Source: Melioribacteraceae bacterium (lineage in GTDB: Bacteria; Bacteroidota; Ignavibacteria; Ignavibacteriales; Melioribacteraceae). Taken from it: a stretch of DNA of 64,000 nucleotides. The notes beneath the pieces were generated by a model. That model had not been told where the DNA came from, ran no database searches, and saw nothing but the letters and a program-made list of their open reading frames with translations. The position numbers and the translations under genes were made by a program. Positions 28,422-38,584 of this stretch are shown here, one piece after another; position 1 is the stretch's first letter, and each line of letters starts with the position of its first letter. The stretch spans positions 25,336-89,335 of the forward strand of contig JAOADJ010000001.1 in the NCBI GenBank assembly GCA_026417375.1, read 5' to 3'.

Positions 28422-29390
28422 ATGAAAGTTTTATTTATTGGTGGCACTGGAGTAATTAGTAGCGAATGTTCTGAACTTTGTATTGATAAAGGAATTGATT
28501 TGTATTTATTAAATCGTGGTAAATCAATTCGCAAAGCACCTGATGAAGCTAAATTAATTTACTGTGATATTCGAAATGATGATTATTCTTTTCTTTCTAA
28601 AAATAATTTTGATGTTGTTGTTAGCTGGATAGCTTATACAAAAGAACATGTTGTAAAAGATTATGAATTTTTTAGAAATAAAATCAAACAGTACATCTTC
28701 ATAAGCAGCGCCTCTGCATATCACAAACCAATTTTAAAATTACCAATAGATGAAACAACTCCTCTACATAATCCTTATTGGGAATATTCAAGAAATAAAA
28801 TTGATTGTGAAAATTTTTTAATTGAAAAATTTAAAGAGGATAATTTTCCAATTACAATTGTTCGTCCTTCTCATACGTATGACAGAACAAAAAATCCATT
28901 AAAAGAAAATTATCTTCCCTTTTACAGAATGAAAAACAAAAAGGAAATTATTATTCACGATGATGGGAATACACTCTGGACATTAACACACTCAAAAGAT
29001 TTTGCTGTTGGCTTTTGTGGTCTTTTGGGTAACAATAATGCAATTGGCGAAGCATATAATATCACTTCTGATGAAACATTAACCTGGAATGAAATAGCAA
29101 AAATTCTTTCCGATAAAGCAGATCTTGAATTAAAGACAGCTCACATTCCATCAACATTTATTAAAAAATATGATGATGAATGGGGAGATGGCTTACTTGG
29201 AGATAAAGCTCATAGTGTTAAATTTGATAATAAAAAAATTAAAAGTTTAGTTCCCGAATTTAATTGTAAAATTAAATTTGAAAATGGAGCCGAAGAAATT
29301 GTAGAGTGGTTTTCTAAATCAGAAAATCAAATTGTTAATCACCAATTAGATGAATTAATGGATAAAATCATAAATGATTATAAAAAATAA
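28422..29390 (+). CDS. NAD-dependent epimerase/SDR family protein
   Basis: 'VLFIGGTGVISSECSELC' Rossmann motif, 'YIFISSASAYHKP', 'EYSRNKIDCE'. Confidence 0.88.
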   Translation: MKVLFIGGTGVISSECSELCIDKGIDLYLLNRGKSIRKAPDEAKLIYCDIRNDDYSFLSKNNFDVVVSWIAYTKEHVVKDYEFFRNKIKQYIFISSASAYHKPILKLPIDETTPLHNPYWEYSRNKIDCENFLIEKFKEDNFPITIVRPSHTYDRTKNPLKENYLPFYRMKNKKEIIIHDDGNTLWTLTHSKDFAVGFCGLLGNNNAIGEAYNITSDETLTWNEIAKILSDKADLELKTAHIPSTFIKKYDDEWGDGLLGDKAHSVKFDNKKIKSLVPEFNCKIKFENGAEEIVEWFSKSENQIVNHQLDELMDKIINDYKK

Positions 29391-29829
29391 ATTCATAAAA
29401 ATATTTTTCATTTTCATGGCAGTTGTTAGTTGTGAAGAACAAAATGTTCAACCAACTATTAATATCGAAGAAGCATACAACAAATGGAAATCACTTGGTA
29501 TCAATAGCTATCAAATAAATCAAATAAAAAAATGCTTTTGTGTTGATGCCGGGGTAAAAGTAATAATGACAATCAAAAACGAAAACATCATAAATTTAGA
29601 AGATTCAACCGGTGTAGTAAAAATTCCAAAAGAAAGATGGCAATATTTTAAAACAATTAATCAACTTTTTGAATTAGCAATTGAATACAAAAAAAATCAA
29701 CCGGCAAATTTTATAATTGAATATGATGATACTTATAAATTTCCAACATATATTTATGTTAATCCAAGTAACAAAATTGCAGATGACGAATTTGAATTTT
29801 CAACATATAATTTAATTCCACAAAGGTAA
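29374..29829 (+). CDS. DUF6174-like lipoprotein
   Basis: 'VVSCEEQ' lipobox; 'YNKWKSLGINSYQINQIKKCFC...FIIEYDDTYKFPTYIYVNP'. Confidence 0.7.
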   Translation: MIIKNKFIKIFFIFMAVVSCEEQNVQPTINIEEAYNKWKSLGINSYQINQIKKCFCVDAGVKVIMTIKNENIINLEDSTGVVKIPKERWQYFKTINQLFELAIEYKKNQPANFIIEYDDTYKFPTYIYVNPSNKIADDEFEFSTYNLIPQR

Positions 29830-29832
29830 ACT

Positions 29833-30456
29833 ATGAATGAACTACAAATATTTGGTTATGTTGCTTCTGTTTTAGTCGCAATTTCATTAATGATGAGCTC
29901 AATAGTAAAACTAAGAATCATAAATTTAATCGGAGCGGCTTGTTTTTCTTTATATGGATTTTTAATCGGTGCCTATCCGGTATTTGCGTTAAATGGATTT
30001 ATTGCTCTCATTGATATTTATTATTTAGTACAAATTTTTGGTGCTAAAGAATATTTCAGAATAATTGAAGTACAAACCAATTCAGAATATTTAAATTACT
30101 TTTTAAAATTCTATAACGACGATATAAAAAATTTTATTCCTACATTTAATTATACCCCAAATCAAAACTACCATGCAATGTTTGTTTTAAGAGATACCAT
30201 TCCGGCTGGATTGGTAATCTCAGAATATCTTGATGATGATGTAATCTATTTAAAATTAGATTATGCAATTCCCGGTTATCGGGATTTTAAAATGGGTAAA
30301 TATGTTTTTAATGAAATTTTTAAAACTAAAAAAGTAAAAAAAATTTATTCCGATCCGGGAAACAAAAAACATCAATACTATTTAAAGAAAATGGGATTTG
30401 AAAAATGTATGCTCGATAACAATGAAATTTATTGTATGAATGTGAACAATGCTTAA
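29833..30456 (+). CDS. YgjV-like membrane domain fused to a GNAT-like domain
   Basis: 'FGYVASVLVAISLMMSSIVKLRIINLIGAACFSLYGFLIGAYPVFALNGFIALIDIYYL' then 'YFLKFYNDD...IYSDPGNKKHQYYLKKMGFEK'. Confidence 0.7.
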   Translation: MNELQIFGYVASVLVAISLMMSSIVKLRIINLIGAACFSLYGFLIGAYPVFALNGFIALIDIYYLVQIFGAKEYFRIIEVQTNSEYLNYFLKFYNDDIKNFIPTFNYTPNQNYHAMFVLRDTIPAGLVISEYLDDDVIYLKLDYAIPGYRDFKMGKYVFNEIFKTKKVKKIYSDPGNKKHQYYLKKMGFEKCMLDNNEIYCMNVNNA

Positions 30457-31099
30457 TTATAATTTTCAAATAATTTATGAAGACTCCAACTTAATAGCTA
30501 TCAATAAACCAGAAGGTCTTGCTTCAATTCATGATAAAAATGGACAAGAAAAAGATCTACAAACATTATTACAAGAAAAATTAAAAATAAAAATATTTGT
30601 TCTACACCGACTTGATAAAGAAGTTAGCGGAATTATACTTTATGCAAAAAATTCTTCAACTCATAAATTTATAAGCAAACAATTCGAAAACAGAAGTATA
30701 AATAAAACATATTTAGCACTTGTTCATGGCATAATAAAAGAAAAATCCGGATTAATAAATAAACCTATTAAAGAATATGGCAGCGGTAGAATGGGTATAA
30801 ATCAAAATGGGAAAGAAAGCAAAACTTATTATAGATTATTAAAAAATTACTCCAATCATACTCTTTTAGAATTAAATCCAACCACAGGAAGAAGACATCA
30901 ACTAAGAGTACATTTATATTCTATTGATCACCCGATTGTCGGAGATCTACGTTATGGCGAGAAAGATATTCAAAAAAATTTTCCAAGATTAATGTTACAT
31001 GCAAAAAGCATTTCATTTAATTTAACCCCAACAAAAAAAATTTTTTTAGAAGCAAATCTCCCAGAAAATTTCACTACTTTATTAAAATCTTTAGAATAA
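30449..31099 (+). CDS. RluA-family pseudouridine synthase
   Basis: 'VLHRLDKEVSGIILYAKN', 'ELNPTTGRRHQLRVHLYSIDHPIVGDLRYG'. Confidence 0.93.
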   Translation: MLNYNFQIIYEDSNLIAINKPEGLASIHDKNGQEKDLQTLLQEKLKIKIFVLHRLDKEVSGIILYAKNSSTHKFISKQFENRSINKTYLALVHGIIKEKSGLINKPIKEYGSGRMGINQNGKESKTYYRLLKNYSNHTLLELNPTTGRRHQLRVHLYSIDHPIVGDLRYGEKDIQKNFPRLMLHAKSISFNLTPTKKIFLEANLPENFTTLLKSLE

Positions 31100-31172
31100 T
31101 TAAACCATTTTTTTTATTTAAGTGTCATAATATCAAAGATAAAATAACTTACTTTTTCATACATACCCCTCG

Positions 31173-31209
31173 AATCCACTCTGGAGAATTTTTCAGAGTG
31201 GATTTTTAT
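31173..31209 (+). terminator. hairpin terminator
   Basis: AATCCACTCTG ... CAGAGTGGATT followed by TTTATTTT. Confidence 0.75.
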
Positions 31210-31212
31210 TTT

Positions 31213-31247
31213 AAAAAAAAGAAAGACACCCACTACAGTGTCTTTCT
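31213..31247 (-). terminator. rho-independent terminator of the outer membrane protein gene
   Basis: AGAAAGACAC/GTGTCTTTCT perfect 10-bp stem; T tract on the minus strand. Confidence 0.78.
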
Positions 31248-31269
31248 ATTAAGAGATATGTATGAGAAA

Positions 31270-31806
31270 CTAAAACTTGAAAAAAGCACCAGCTGTTATG
31301 TACCCAATTCCATAACCAAGTTCACCAAAAACTCCCCAGTTGTTTCCAACAGCATAACGCGCACCCGCATGAAAACCATATAAAACACCACCGGCAGATG
31401 CAGAAGGAGGTTTGATACCCGCAACAGATTTTCCACTAAAAGAGGAACTTGCAACATTATAACCAAGTGTTAATCCTGCATAAGCATCTAACTTATTCGT
31501 TGGTTCCATGAAATGATATTCACCTCTTGCTCCAATCAATATATAAGTGTAATTATATTCCCAATCAAATAATCCTAATTTTTCATTTGATGCTGTAAAA
31601 CCTACAATTCCACCTACTGAGATTTTTTCGTTATAACCAAATTGAAGACCAACACTAATTGGTGGAATTGTAGCATCTCCTGTTGCTCCTACAAAACCAA
31701 ATCCTAACCCCGCATTTAGTACTTTACTAGATTGGTTATAGCCTTGTGCAAAAAAACTTTGTGTAAAGAAAAATAAAATTGCAAAAACTGTTAGAAATTT
31801 TTTCAT
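31270..31806 (-). CDS. outer membrane beta-barrel protein
   Basis: Signal peptide (FFTQSFFAQG), alternating beta pattern, terminal aromatic (AGAFFKF). Confidence 0.82.
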   Translation of the reverse strand: MKKFLTVFAILFFFTQSFFAQGYNQSSKVLNAGLGFGFVGATGDATIPPISVGLQFGYNEKISVGGIVGFTASNEKLGLFDWEYNYTYILIGARGEYHFMEPTNKLDAYAGLTLGYNVASSSFSGKSVAGIKPPSASAGGVLYGFHAGARYAVGNNWGVFGELGYGIGYITAGAFFKF

Positions 31807-31915
31807 CTTTTTAACTCCTGAGTTTGTTTGTGTGTGTATTTTAATTTTAACTAAATCAATGCCAATATTTTTTTATTATAAAAAAAAGAAATTATAATTA
31901 TTATTGAATAAGTTT

Positions 31916-31953
31916 GTTGCATATAAGCAACATCTAATAAAATTATTGTTGTT
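31916..31953. promoter_or_regulatory. candidate bipartite operator GTTGC-N6-GCAAC plus GTTGTT at +32
   Basis: Inverted repeat (TGTTGCATATAAGCAACA) in a divergent intergenic region; same arrangement at 39749. Confidence 0.45.
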
Positions 31954-32014
31954 AAAAAATTACTTTAAATGAAAAAAATAAATTAATAATCTATTTTAGG
32001 AATGAGAATTAAAA

Positions 32015-35000
32015 ATGTGGTTTAAAATGAGAAGAAAATCTTTCCTTGTTCTTTTATTAATTGTTGCTTCATTTACTCAAATAAATAGTCAAACTCTTGA
32101 ACAGAAAATTACCGAGTTAATATCAAAAATGACTTTGCAGGAAAAGATAAAGCAACTACATCAACAAGGATCCTTTAATACAGAAGACAATCAAAAATTA
32201 AATATACCGGGTTTTATAATGGCTGATGGTCCACATGGTGTTCGTAACGGTTTTGCTACTTCATTTCCTGTTGGAATTGGAATGGCTGCTACCTGGGATA
32301 AAGACTTATCTTTTAAGGTTGGTGAAGCAATGGGAAAAGAATTTAGGGGAAAGGGAATTAATCAGGCACTTGGACCATGTTTAGATTTAACATTAGATCC
32401 CAGAAATGGAAGAACTCCAGAAACAACCAGCGAAGATCCTTTTTTAAACGCCGTTATTAATACTGCAATGGTTAAAGGAATTCAATCAACTCCAACAATT
32501 GCAACAATTAAACATTTTTATACTGAATACAGACAAGCCGGAAGAACAACAAATAATTATACTTTATCAAACAGAAATATTTTAGAACAACATGCTCTAC
32601 CCTTTAGAGAAGCAATTCAACTTGGTGGAGCTTTTAGTGTTATGAGTTCTTATAATTCTTTAAATGGAAAATTTGCTGCCCGTAACAGTAATTTATTAAC
32701 AACAATATTGAGAAATAAATGGGGATTTCCTTTTTATGTTGTAAGTGATTGGAATTCTATTTATTCAAATCCGGAAGAAGCAATTAATGCAGGATGTGAT
32801 ATTGAAATGGGTTCAACTCTTTTTCAAAGTTCTGGTGGATTATTAGAATTAGTTAATACAGGTAAATTGACTGAAGCTGCAATTGATAAAGCTGTTCGTC
32901 GTGTTTTAAGAACAAAATTTCTTTCTGGATTAATGAATTATTACCCACAAGGTGATCCCGCTGATGTTAATAGCAATGCACATCAAAAATTAGTTTTAGA
33001 AGCGGGTAAAAAAAGTTTGGTGTTGCTTAAAAATCTGGATAATATTTTACCATTAAATAAAAACTTAATTAACAAGATTGCTGTAATTGGTCCCAACGCA
33101 GCAATAATGCAAACAGATGGAAGTGGTAGCAGTTGGGTAGAACCTTTTTATAAAATTTCACCTAAAGAAGGAATTGAAAAATATATTGGCTCATCTAAAG
33201 TTTTATATGCAAAAGGTTGTGAAATTAGTGGAACAAGTTATTCATCTGATTTAAACAATGCTCTTAATTATGCTTCTCAAGCCGATGTAGTTATTTTTTT
33301 TGGTGGGTTGGATCAAACACAAGAAGGAGAGGGATTTGATCGTGTAAACAATTCAATTGAATTACCCGGCAAGCAAAAAGATTTAATCAAATTACTTTCA
33401 GGTGTTAATAAAAATTTAATTGTTGTTTTAATTAGTGGAGGAATTTGTACTGTTACACCATTTATTGATGATATAAAAGGATTGATTTATGGATTTTATC
33501 CTGGTCAGGAAGGAGGAAATGCTATAGCTCAGGTTTTATTTGGTGATTACAATCCAAGTGGAAAACTTCCTGTAACTATGCCAACAAATGATTCACAACT
33601 TCCAGATAGAATGAGTAATAACTTAGATAATAATTTTGGTGGTGGTTATCGTTGGTTCGATAGAAAAAATTTCATTCCTCAGTTTCCTTTTGGATTTGGA
33701 TTAAGTTATACAAACTTTGAGTTGACTAATTTTCAAATTAATCATTCAAACTGGGCATTTTGGGACGATGAAATAATAATTTCTGTTGATGTTACAAATA
33801 AAGGAAAAATTGCCGGTGAAGAAGTAGTTCAGCTTTATATAACAAAATCTAAAGGTGTTGTTGAACATAATCCAAAAGATTTAAAAGGTTTTGAAAAAAT
33901 ATATTTAGAACCAGGTCAATCAAAAAAAGTTACTTTCAATATTACACCCGATTTACTTTATTACTTCAGACAACAAAGCAACAGTTATGAATTTGAACCG
34001 GGTCCACATGTTTTTAAAGTTGGTAATTCCTCATTAAACCTAACTTTTTCTCATACATTAGATATCAGACCCAGACCACCGAAACCAGATTTACAAATAG
34101 CAAATGTATATACTGTTCCCCGTTATCCTCTTCAGGGTGAAAAGGTAATCTTCTTGGCAACTATTATAAACAGAGGAACAGGACCAAGTCCAGCTTCAAC
34201 TTTTCATGAAGTTTCTTTTAAGATAAATGGTAAAATTGTTAGCCGTTCTGTTGAATTAGCCGATTCAATTTCAAAAGGTGGAATGGCTTTGGTTTGTGGT
34301 AATATCGGCGAAACTATTAATGATAATAATTATTGGATTGCTGATAAACCGGGAACATATATTGTTGAAATTACCGTAGATGACAAAAATTCAATTTCAG
34401 AAATAAATGAAAGCAATAATAAAAGTTTTTACACTCTAAGAGTTTATGAAACTCCCGCTCAAAATCTTGCCTACAAAAAGAAAACAGATGCATCTTCAAT
34501 CGAAGCTTTTGATTATGTAAGTGAATATGCTGTTGATGGAAATTATTCTACCCGTTGGTCATCTCAGTTTAATGACCCACAATATTTTAAAGTAGATTTA
34601 GGAGAATCGAAATATTTTAATGAGATAAAAATATTCTGGGAAACAGCTTATGGTAAAGAATATATAATTGAAGTATCAAATGATAATTCAAACTGGAAAA
34701 AAATTATTGAACAAAAAAATGGTTTCGGAAACGTTGAAAAATGGATTGTAAATGAAACTGCCCGTTATATAAGATTAACAGGCATAAAGCGAGGAACAGA
34801 ATACGGTTATTCGATTTATGAATTTGAAATTTATAATAAAACAATTTCTGAAGTAGAAAATTTATTGAATGAATTGCCGGAAAAATTTTCGCTTCAACAA
34901 AATTATCCAAATCCTTTTAACCCAACTACCAACATAATTTATACTTTACCTTTTGATAGCGAAGTTAAACTTAAAATATTTGATTCAATAGGAAGTGAAG

Positions 35001-35149
35001 TTGCAACTATTGTAAATGAATTTCAAAAAGCGGGAACATATAATGTTAAACTAAATATCTCGAATTATAATTTAGCATCTGGTGTTTATTTTTATCACTT
35101 GAAAGCGGGTAATCACATTCAAACAAAGAAAATGATAATTTTAAAATAA
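32015..35149 (+). CDS. GH3 beta-glucosidase with CARDB, F5/8-type-C-like and type IX C-terminal sorting domains
   Basis: 'PGFIMADGPHGVR', 'YVVSDWNS' nucleophile motif, CARDB 'PDLQIANVYTVP', discoidin-like 'STRWSSQFNDPQYFKVDLG', 'QQNYPNPFNPTTNIIYTLP..KMIILK'. Confidence 0.93.
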   Translation: MWFKMRRKSFLVLLLIVASFTQINSQTLEQKITELISKMTLQEKIKQLHQQGSFNTEDNQKLNIPGFIMADGPHGVRNGFATSFPVGIGMAATWDKDLSFKVGEAMGKEFRGKGINQALGPCLDLTLDPRNGRTPETTSEDPFLNAVINTAMVKGIQSTPTIATIKHFYTEYRQAGRTTNNYTLSNRNILEQHALPFREAIQLGGAFSVMSSYNSLNGKFAARNSNLLTTILRNKWGFPFYVVSDWNSIYSNPEEAINAGCDIEMGSTLFQSSGGLLELVNTGKLTEAAIDKAVRRVLRTKFLSGLMNYYPQGDPADVNSNAHQKLVLEAGKKSLVLLKNLDNILPLNKNLINKIAVIGPNAAIMQTDGSGSSWVEPFYKISPKEGIEKYIGSSKVLYAKGCEISGTSYSSDLNNALNYASQADVVIFFGGLDQTQEGEGFDRVNNSIELPGKQKDLIKLLSGVNKNLIVVLISGGICTVTPFIDDIKGLIYGFYPGQEGGNAIAQVLFGDYNPSGKLPVTMPTNDSQLPDRMSNNLDNNFGGGYRWFDRKNFIPQFPFGFGLSYTNFELTNFQINHSNWAFWDDEIIISVDVTNKGKIAGEEVVQLYITKSKGVVEHNPKDLKGFEKIYLEPGQSKKVTFNITPDLLYYFRQQSNSYEFEPGPHVFKVGNSSLNLTFSHTLDIRPRPPKPDLQIANVYTVPRYPLQGEKVIFLATIINRGTGPSPASTFHEVSFKINGKIVSRSVELADSISKGGMALVCGNIGETINDNNYWIADKPGTYIVEITVDDKNSISEINESNNKSFYTLRVYETPAQNLAYKKKTDASSIEAFDYVSEYAVDGNYSTRWSSQFNDPQYFKVDLGESKYFNEIKIFWETAYGKEYIIEVSNDNSNWKKIIEQKNGFGNVEKWIVNETARYIRLTGIKRGTEYGYSIYEFEIYNKTISEVENLLNELPEKFSLQQNYPNPFNPTTNIIYTLPFDSEVKLKIFDSIGSEVATIVNEFQKAGTYNVKLNISNYNLASGVYFYHLKAGNHIQTKKMIILK

Positions 35150-35168
35150 ACCTTATCAAGAGGTTTTT

Positions 35169-36416
35169 ATGAGTGAAACAAAATTTTTATTTGCGTTAAT
35201 TAAAAGTGACATTTCACCTTCAAACGAAATTGCAAAAGATCTTATTGAAAAATTAATTGAAATTGGTGGTGAACGATTTAATGAAAACAAAATAACATCA
35301 CGATTACCATTGTGCTATTTGGTTTTAACTGGTGGCACTGAAAAAAAAATTATTAATATAATTGAAGAAAGAAAAAAACATTTAAATAATGAACCAGTAA
35401 TTTTAATAGCTCATCCCGAAAATAATTCATTACCTGCTTCTTTAGAAACATTAGCCTATTTGATTAATAAAAACATTAATGGTAAAATAATTTACATTGA
35501 TGAAAATTTATCAATTGAACATTTTCACGAAATAGAAAAATTGATAAAGTATATTTCAATTTATAACCAGCTAAATGAAATTAAAGTTGGTTTAATAGGT
35601 GAACCTTCTGATTGGCTAATTGCTAGTAATCCTTATCATGAAGAAATAAAAAAACATTGGGGAATTAATATTGTTAAAATTGATATTGATGAACTTATTA
35701 ATCAAATAGAAAATGTTGATGATAAAGAGATAGAAGAAGAAAATTTTTTGCTAACAAAAAAAGCAATTGAAACAAAAGAACCATCAAAAAAAGAAATTAA
35801 AAATGTAATTAAAGTTTATAATGCTCTTAAAAAAGTAATTCAAAAGTATAGTTTAAATTCTGTTTCATTAAGATGTTTTGATTTGGTTACTGAATTAAAA
35901 ACAACCGGATGTTTTGCTCTTTCTAAATTAAACGATGACGGAATTATTGCTGGTTGCGAAGGTGATATTGTTTCAACAATTGGTATGATTTGGCTAAATA
36001 TGATGACAGATCAACTAGTATGGATGGCTAATCCTGCAAAAATTTATGAAAATGAAAACTCTGTTCTACTTGCGCATTGTACTGTTCCTATTTCAATGAC
36101 TCAGAATTACAAACTCCGTTCACATTTTGAAAGTAATTTAGGTGTTGGAATTCAGGGAGAAATGTCGAAAGGAAAAATAACTTTGCTTAGGCTTGGCGGA
36201 GCAAACCTTGAAAAAATTTGGACAACAAATGGTGAAATAATTGAATCGTCAAGTGATGAAAATTTATGTCGCACACAAGTAAAAGTTAAGCTTCATGGAA
36301 GTAAAGTTTCTGAACTTTTGAATAACCCATTAGGTAATCATATTTTAATGGTTAGAGGAAATTTTGCGAAAGATTTAATTAACTGGTGGGAATTATTTAT
36401 TTCCAAAATTAATTAA
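35169..36416 (+). CDS. L-fucose/L-arabinose isomerase-like protein
   Basis: 'LIGEPSDWLIAS', 'GCFALSKLNDDGIIAGCEGDIVSTIGMIWLNMMTDQLVWMANPAKI', 'LLAHCTVP'. Confidence 0.82.
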   Translation: MSETKFLFALIKSDISPSNEIAKDLIEKLIEIGGERFNENKITSRLPLCYLVLTGGTEKKIINIIEERKKHLNNEPVILIAHPENNSLPASLETLAYLINKNINGKIIYIDENLSIEHFHEIEKLIKYISIYNQLNEIKVGLIGEPSDWLIASNPYHEEIKKHWGINIVKIDIDELINQIENVDDKEIEEENFLLTKKAIETKEPSKKEIKNVIKVYNALKKVIQKYSLNSVSLRCFDLVTELKTTGCFALSKLNDDGIIAGCEGDIVSTIGMIWLNMMTDQLVWMANPAKIYENENSVLLAHCTVPISMTQNYKLRSHFESNLGVGIQGEMSKGKITLLRLGGANLEKIWTTNGEIIESSSDENLCRTQVKVKLHGSKVSELLNNPLGNHILMVRGNFAKDLINWWELFISKIN

Positions 36417-36418
36417 TC

Positions 36419-36448
36419 CAAAGAGATAGTTGTTTAAGTATCTCTTTG
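36419..36448. terminator. hairpin between convergent genes
   Basis: CAAAGAGATA/TATCTCTTTG perfect stem, weak T tract. Confidence 0.55.
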
Positions 36449-36475
36449 AATTAATCACTTAACTGTTAATAAAAA

Positions 36476-38533
36476 TTATTTCATTAAAATCATCTTTTTT
36501 GTTTGAACAAATTCGCCAGCTTGCAATTTATAAATGTACATTCCGCTTGATAAATTGCTTGCGTCAAATTCTACTTCGTAGTTTCCTGCTTCTTTATATT
36601 CATTTACTATTGTTGCAACTTCTTTCCCTATTACATCATATACTTTTATTGTTTGATAACCTGCTTTGGGAACACTCCAACTAATTTTTGTTTTAGGGTT
36701 AAATGGATTTGGGTAGTTTTGATGAAGTGTAAAATTGGTCGGCAATACATTGTTATATTTTTCAACTGATGTAATTAACTCGGAAAGTGGTCTTCTCCAA
36801 ACACCTTCGCCACCATTTGTTCCGGCATATAAATAACCATTAAAAACTGTAAAAGTCTGAACATATGGATATGTTAATCCAGTGTTTATGTTACTCCAAC
36901 TTGTACCATTGTTAGTAGAAAGAAAAACACCATTTGCCCAAATGCTTATAAAAAGATTTGAACCAACACTAATAATTGCATAACTATTTGTACTTGTTAA
37001 ACCAGAGTTTATAGAAGTCCAAGTACTACCATTTATTGGTACAAAATAAATCCCATTATTTGTAGCCACATAAATATTGGAACCCATAACAGTCATTCCA
37101 CGTGTAGTAGAATTAGAAGGTAATCCTGAAGAAAATGCCGTCCAACTTGATCCATTGTTTGAAGAAATAAAAACCGGACCATTAGTTGTGCCAGCAATAA
37201 GATTAGAACCACTTGCAAGAAGAGAATAAATATTTGTATTTGTTAATCCACTATTTACTGCAGTCCAGGTTGCTCCATCATTCGAAGAAATATAAACTCC
37301 AAGCGTAGTTCCCGCAAAAATATTTGAACCTATTGTTGCAAGTGAACTTACATACAAACTGGTCAGACCAGTATTAACGGTTCTCCAGCTTATTCCATTA
37401 TCTGTAGAACGATACACACCATTACCATACGTTGCAGCAAATAAATTTGAACCAAAAGAAATAACCGAAGAGCTAATTATAGTACTCGGTATTCCGGCAA
37501 ATGGCCTCCAGCCAACTCCATTATTTGTTGAAAGAAATGTACCAGCTGCTGTTGATGCATAGAGATTTGAGCCAACTGGGGTGAGCTTTTTAACATCATC
37601 GCTTACCAAACCACCAATAATTGGGGTCCAATTATTTCCATTATCTGATGAAATAAAAATTGTAGAACCTGTTCCAGCAAAAAGGGTTGCGCCGTTAATT
37701 CCAAGTGCGGTAATATTTTTTATATGAATTCCATTATTAACTTCTACCCAGTTATTACCATTATTGGTAGAAAGAAAAACCCCCTTATCAGTTCCGGCAA
37801 ATAAATTTGTTCCGGAAATAAGAAGGCAATTAACATAATTAGTCGTTAACCCGTTATTTTTTGCAGTCCAACTTGACCCATTATTAGTTGAATGAAAAAC
37901 ACCCCCGCCCCATGTTGCAGCAAAAAAATTTGAACCAGAAACAACAATATCTTTAATTGATGTATTTGTTAACCCCGTACTAATTCCTGTCCAACTTGAT
38001 CCATTGTTAGTTGAAATAAATATTCCGTTGGTTGTTCCGGCAAAAAGATTTGTTCCGGAAACTGCTAGACAATTAACATTTTGAACTGTTAATCCATTGT
38101 TTACGGCAGACCAATTTGATCCATTGTTGGTTGAAATAAAAACACCGCCAGCAGTTGCAGCAAATAAATTATTTGAAATATTTTTTATAGAACGAACATC
38201 ATTACTAGCTAATCCATTTGGCGTATAACTCCAATTTTTACCATTATCAGATGAACGACAAGGTCCACTATTTGTAGAGGCAAATAAAAAATTATTAAAA
38301 ACATGAAGAGATTGAACATTTTTGCTAAATAATAGATTATTAACAGCTTCCCATGTTGAACCATTATTTGTAGATAAAAATACTCCTGCACCATATACCC
38401 CAGCAAAAATATTTGAACCCGATACAACAAACGAGGACATACTTCCACCGTGGAACGGATTAAGTTTTGTCCATTGTGCATTTATTGTAACAGTTAAAGA
38501 TAATGCAAAAATTATTTGAATTAACTTTTTCAT
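36476..38533 (-). CDS. secreted BNR/sortilin-like beta-propeller repeat protein with type IX sorting domain
   Basis: About 13 copies of a ~40-aa repeat 'FISTNNGSxW..NNGLT..V..L..SGTNLFAGT'; C-terminal 'HQNYPNPFNPKTKI..KKMILMK'. Confidence 0.88.
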   Translation of the reverse strand: MKKLIQIIFALSLTVTINAQWTKLNPFHGGSMSSFVVSGSNIFAGVYGAGVFLSTNNGSTWEAVNNLLFSKNVQSLHVFNNFLFASTNSGPCRSSDNGKNWSYTPNGLASNDVRSIKNISNNLFAATAGGVFISTNNGSNWSAVNNGLTVQNVNCLAVSGTNLFAGTTNGIFISTNNGSSWTGISTGLTNTSIKDIVVSGSNFFAATWGGGVFHSTNNGSSWTAKNNGLTTNYVNCLLISGTNLFAGTDKGVFLSTNNGNNWVEVNNGIHIKNITALGINGATLFAGTGSTIFISSDNGNNWTPIIGGLVSDDVKKLTPVGSNLYASTAAGTFLSTNNGVGWRPFAGIPSTIISSSVISFGSNLFAATYGNGVYRSTDNGISWRTVNTGLTSLYVSSLATIGSNIFAGTTLGVYISSNDGATWTAVNSGLTNTNIYSLLASGSNLIAGTTNGPVFISSNNGSSWTAFSSGLPSNSTTRGMTVMGSNIYVATNNGIYFVPINGSTWTSINSGLTSTNSYAIISVGSNLFISIWANGVFLSTNNGTSWSNINTGLTYPYVQTFTVFNGYLYAGTNGGEGVWRRPLSELITSVEKYNNVLPTNFTLHQNYPNPFNPKTKISWSVPKAGYQTIKVYDVIGKEVATIVNEYKEAGNYEVEFDASNLSSGMYIYKLQAGEFVQTKKMILMK

Positions 38534-38584
38534 AATTCATTCTCTTTTCTAGATATTTTTAAAATTTTATTTATTATGAAAAGA

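Noticed and set aside
36476-38533. CRISPR-like or tandem-repeat array
   Set aside because: The periodicity is a translated ~40-aa propeller repeat in an intact ORF, not short identical direct repeats with spacers.
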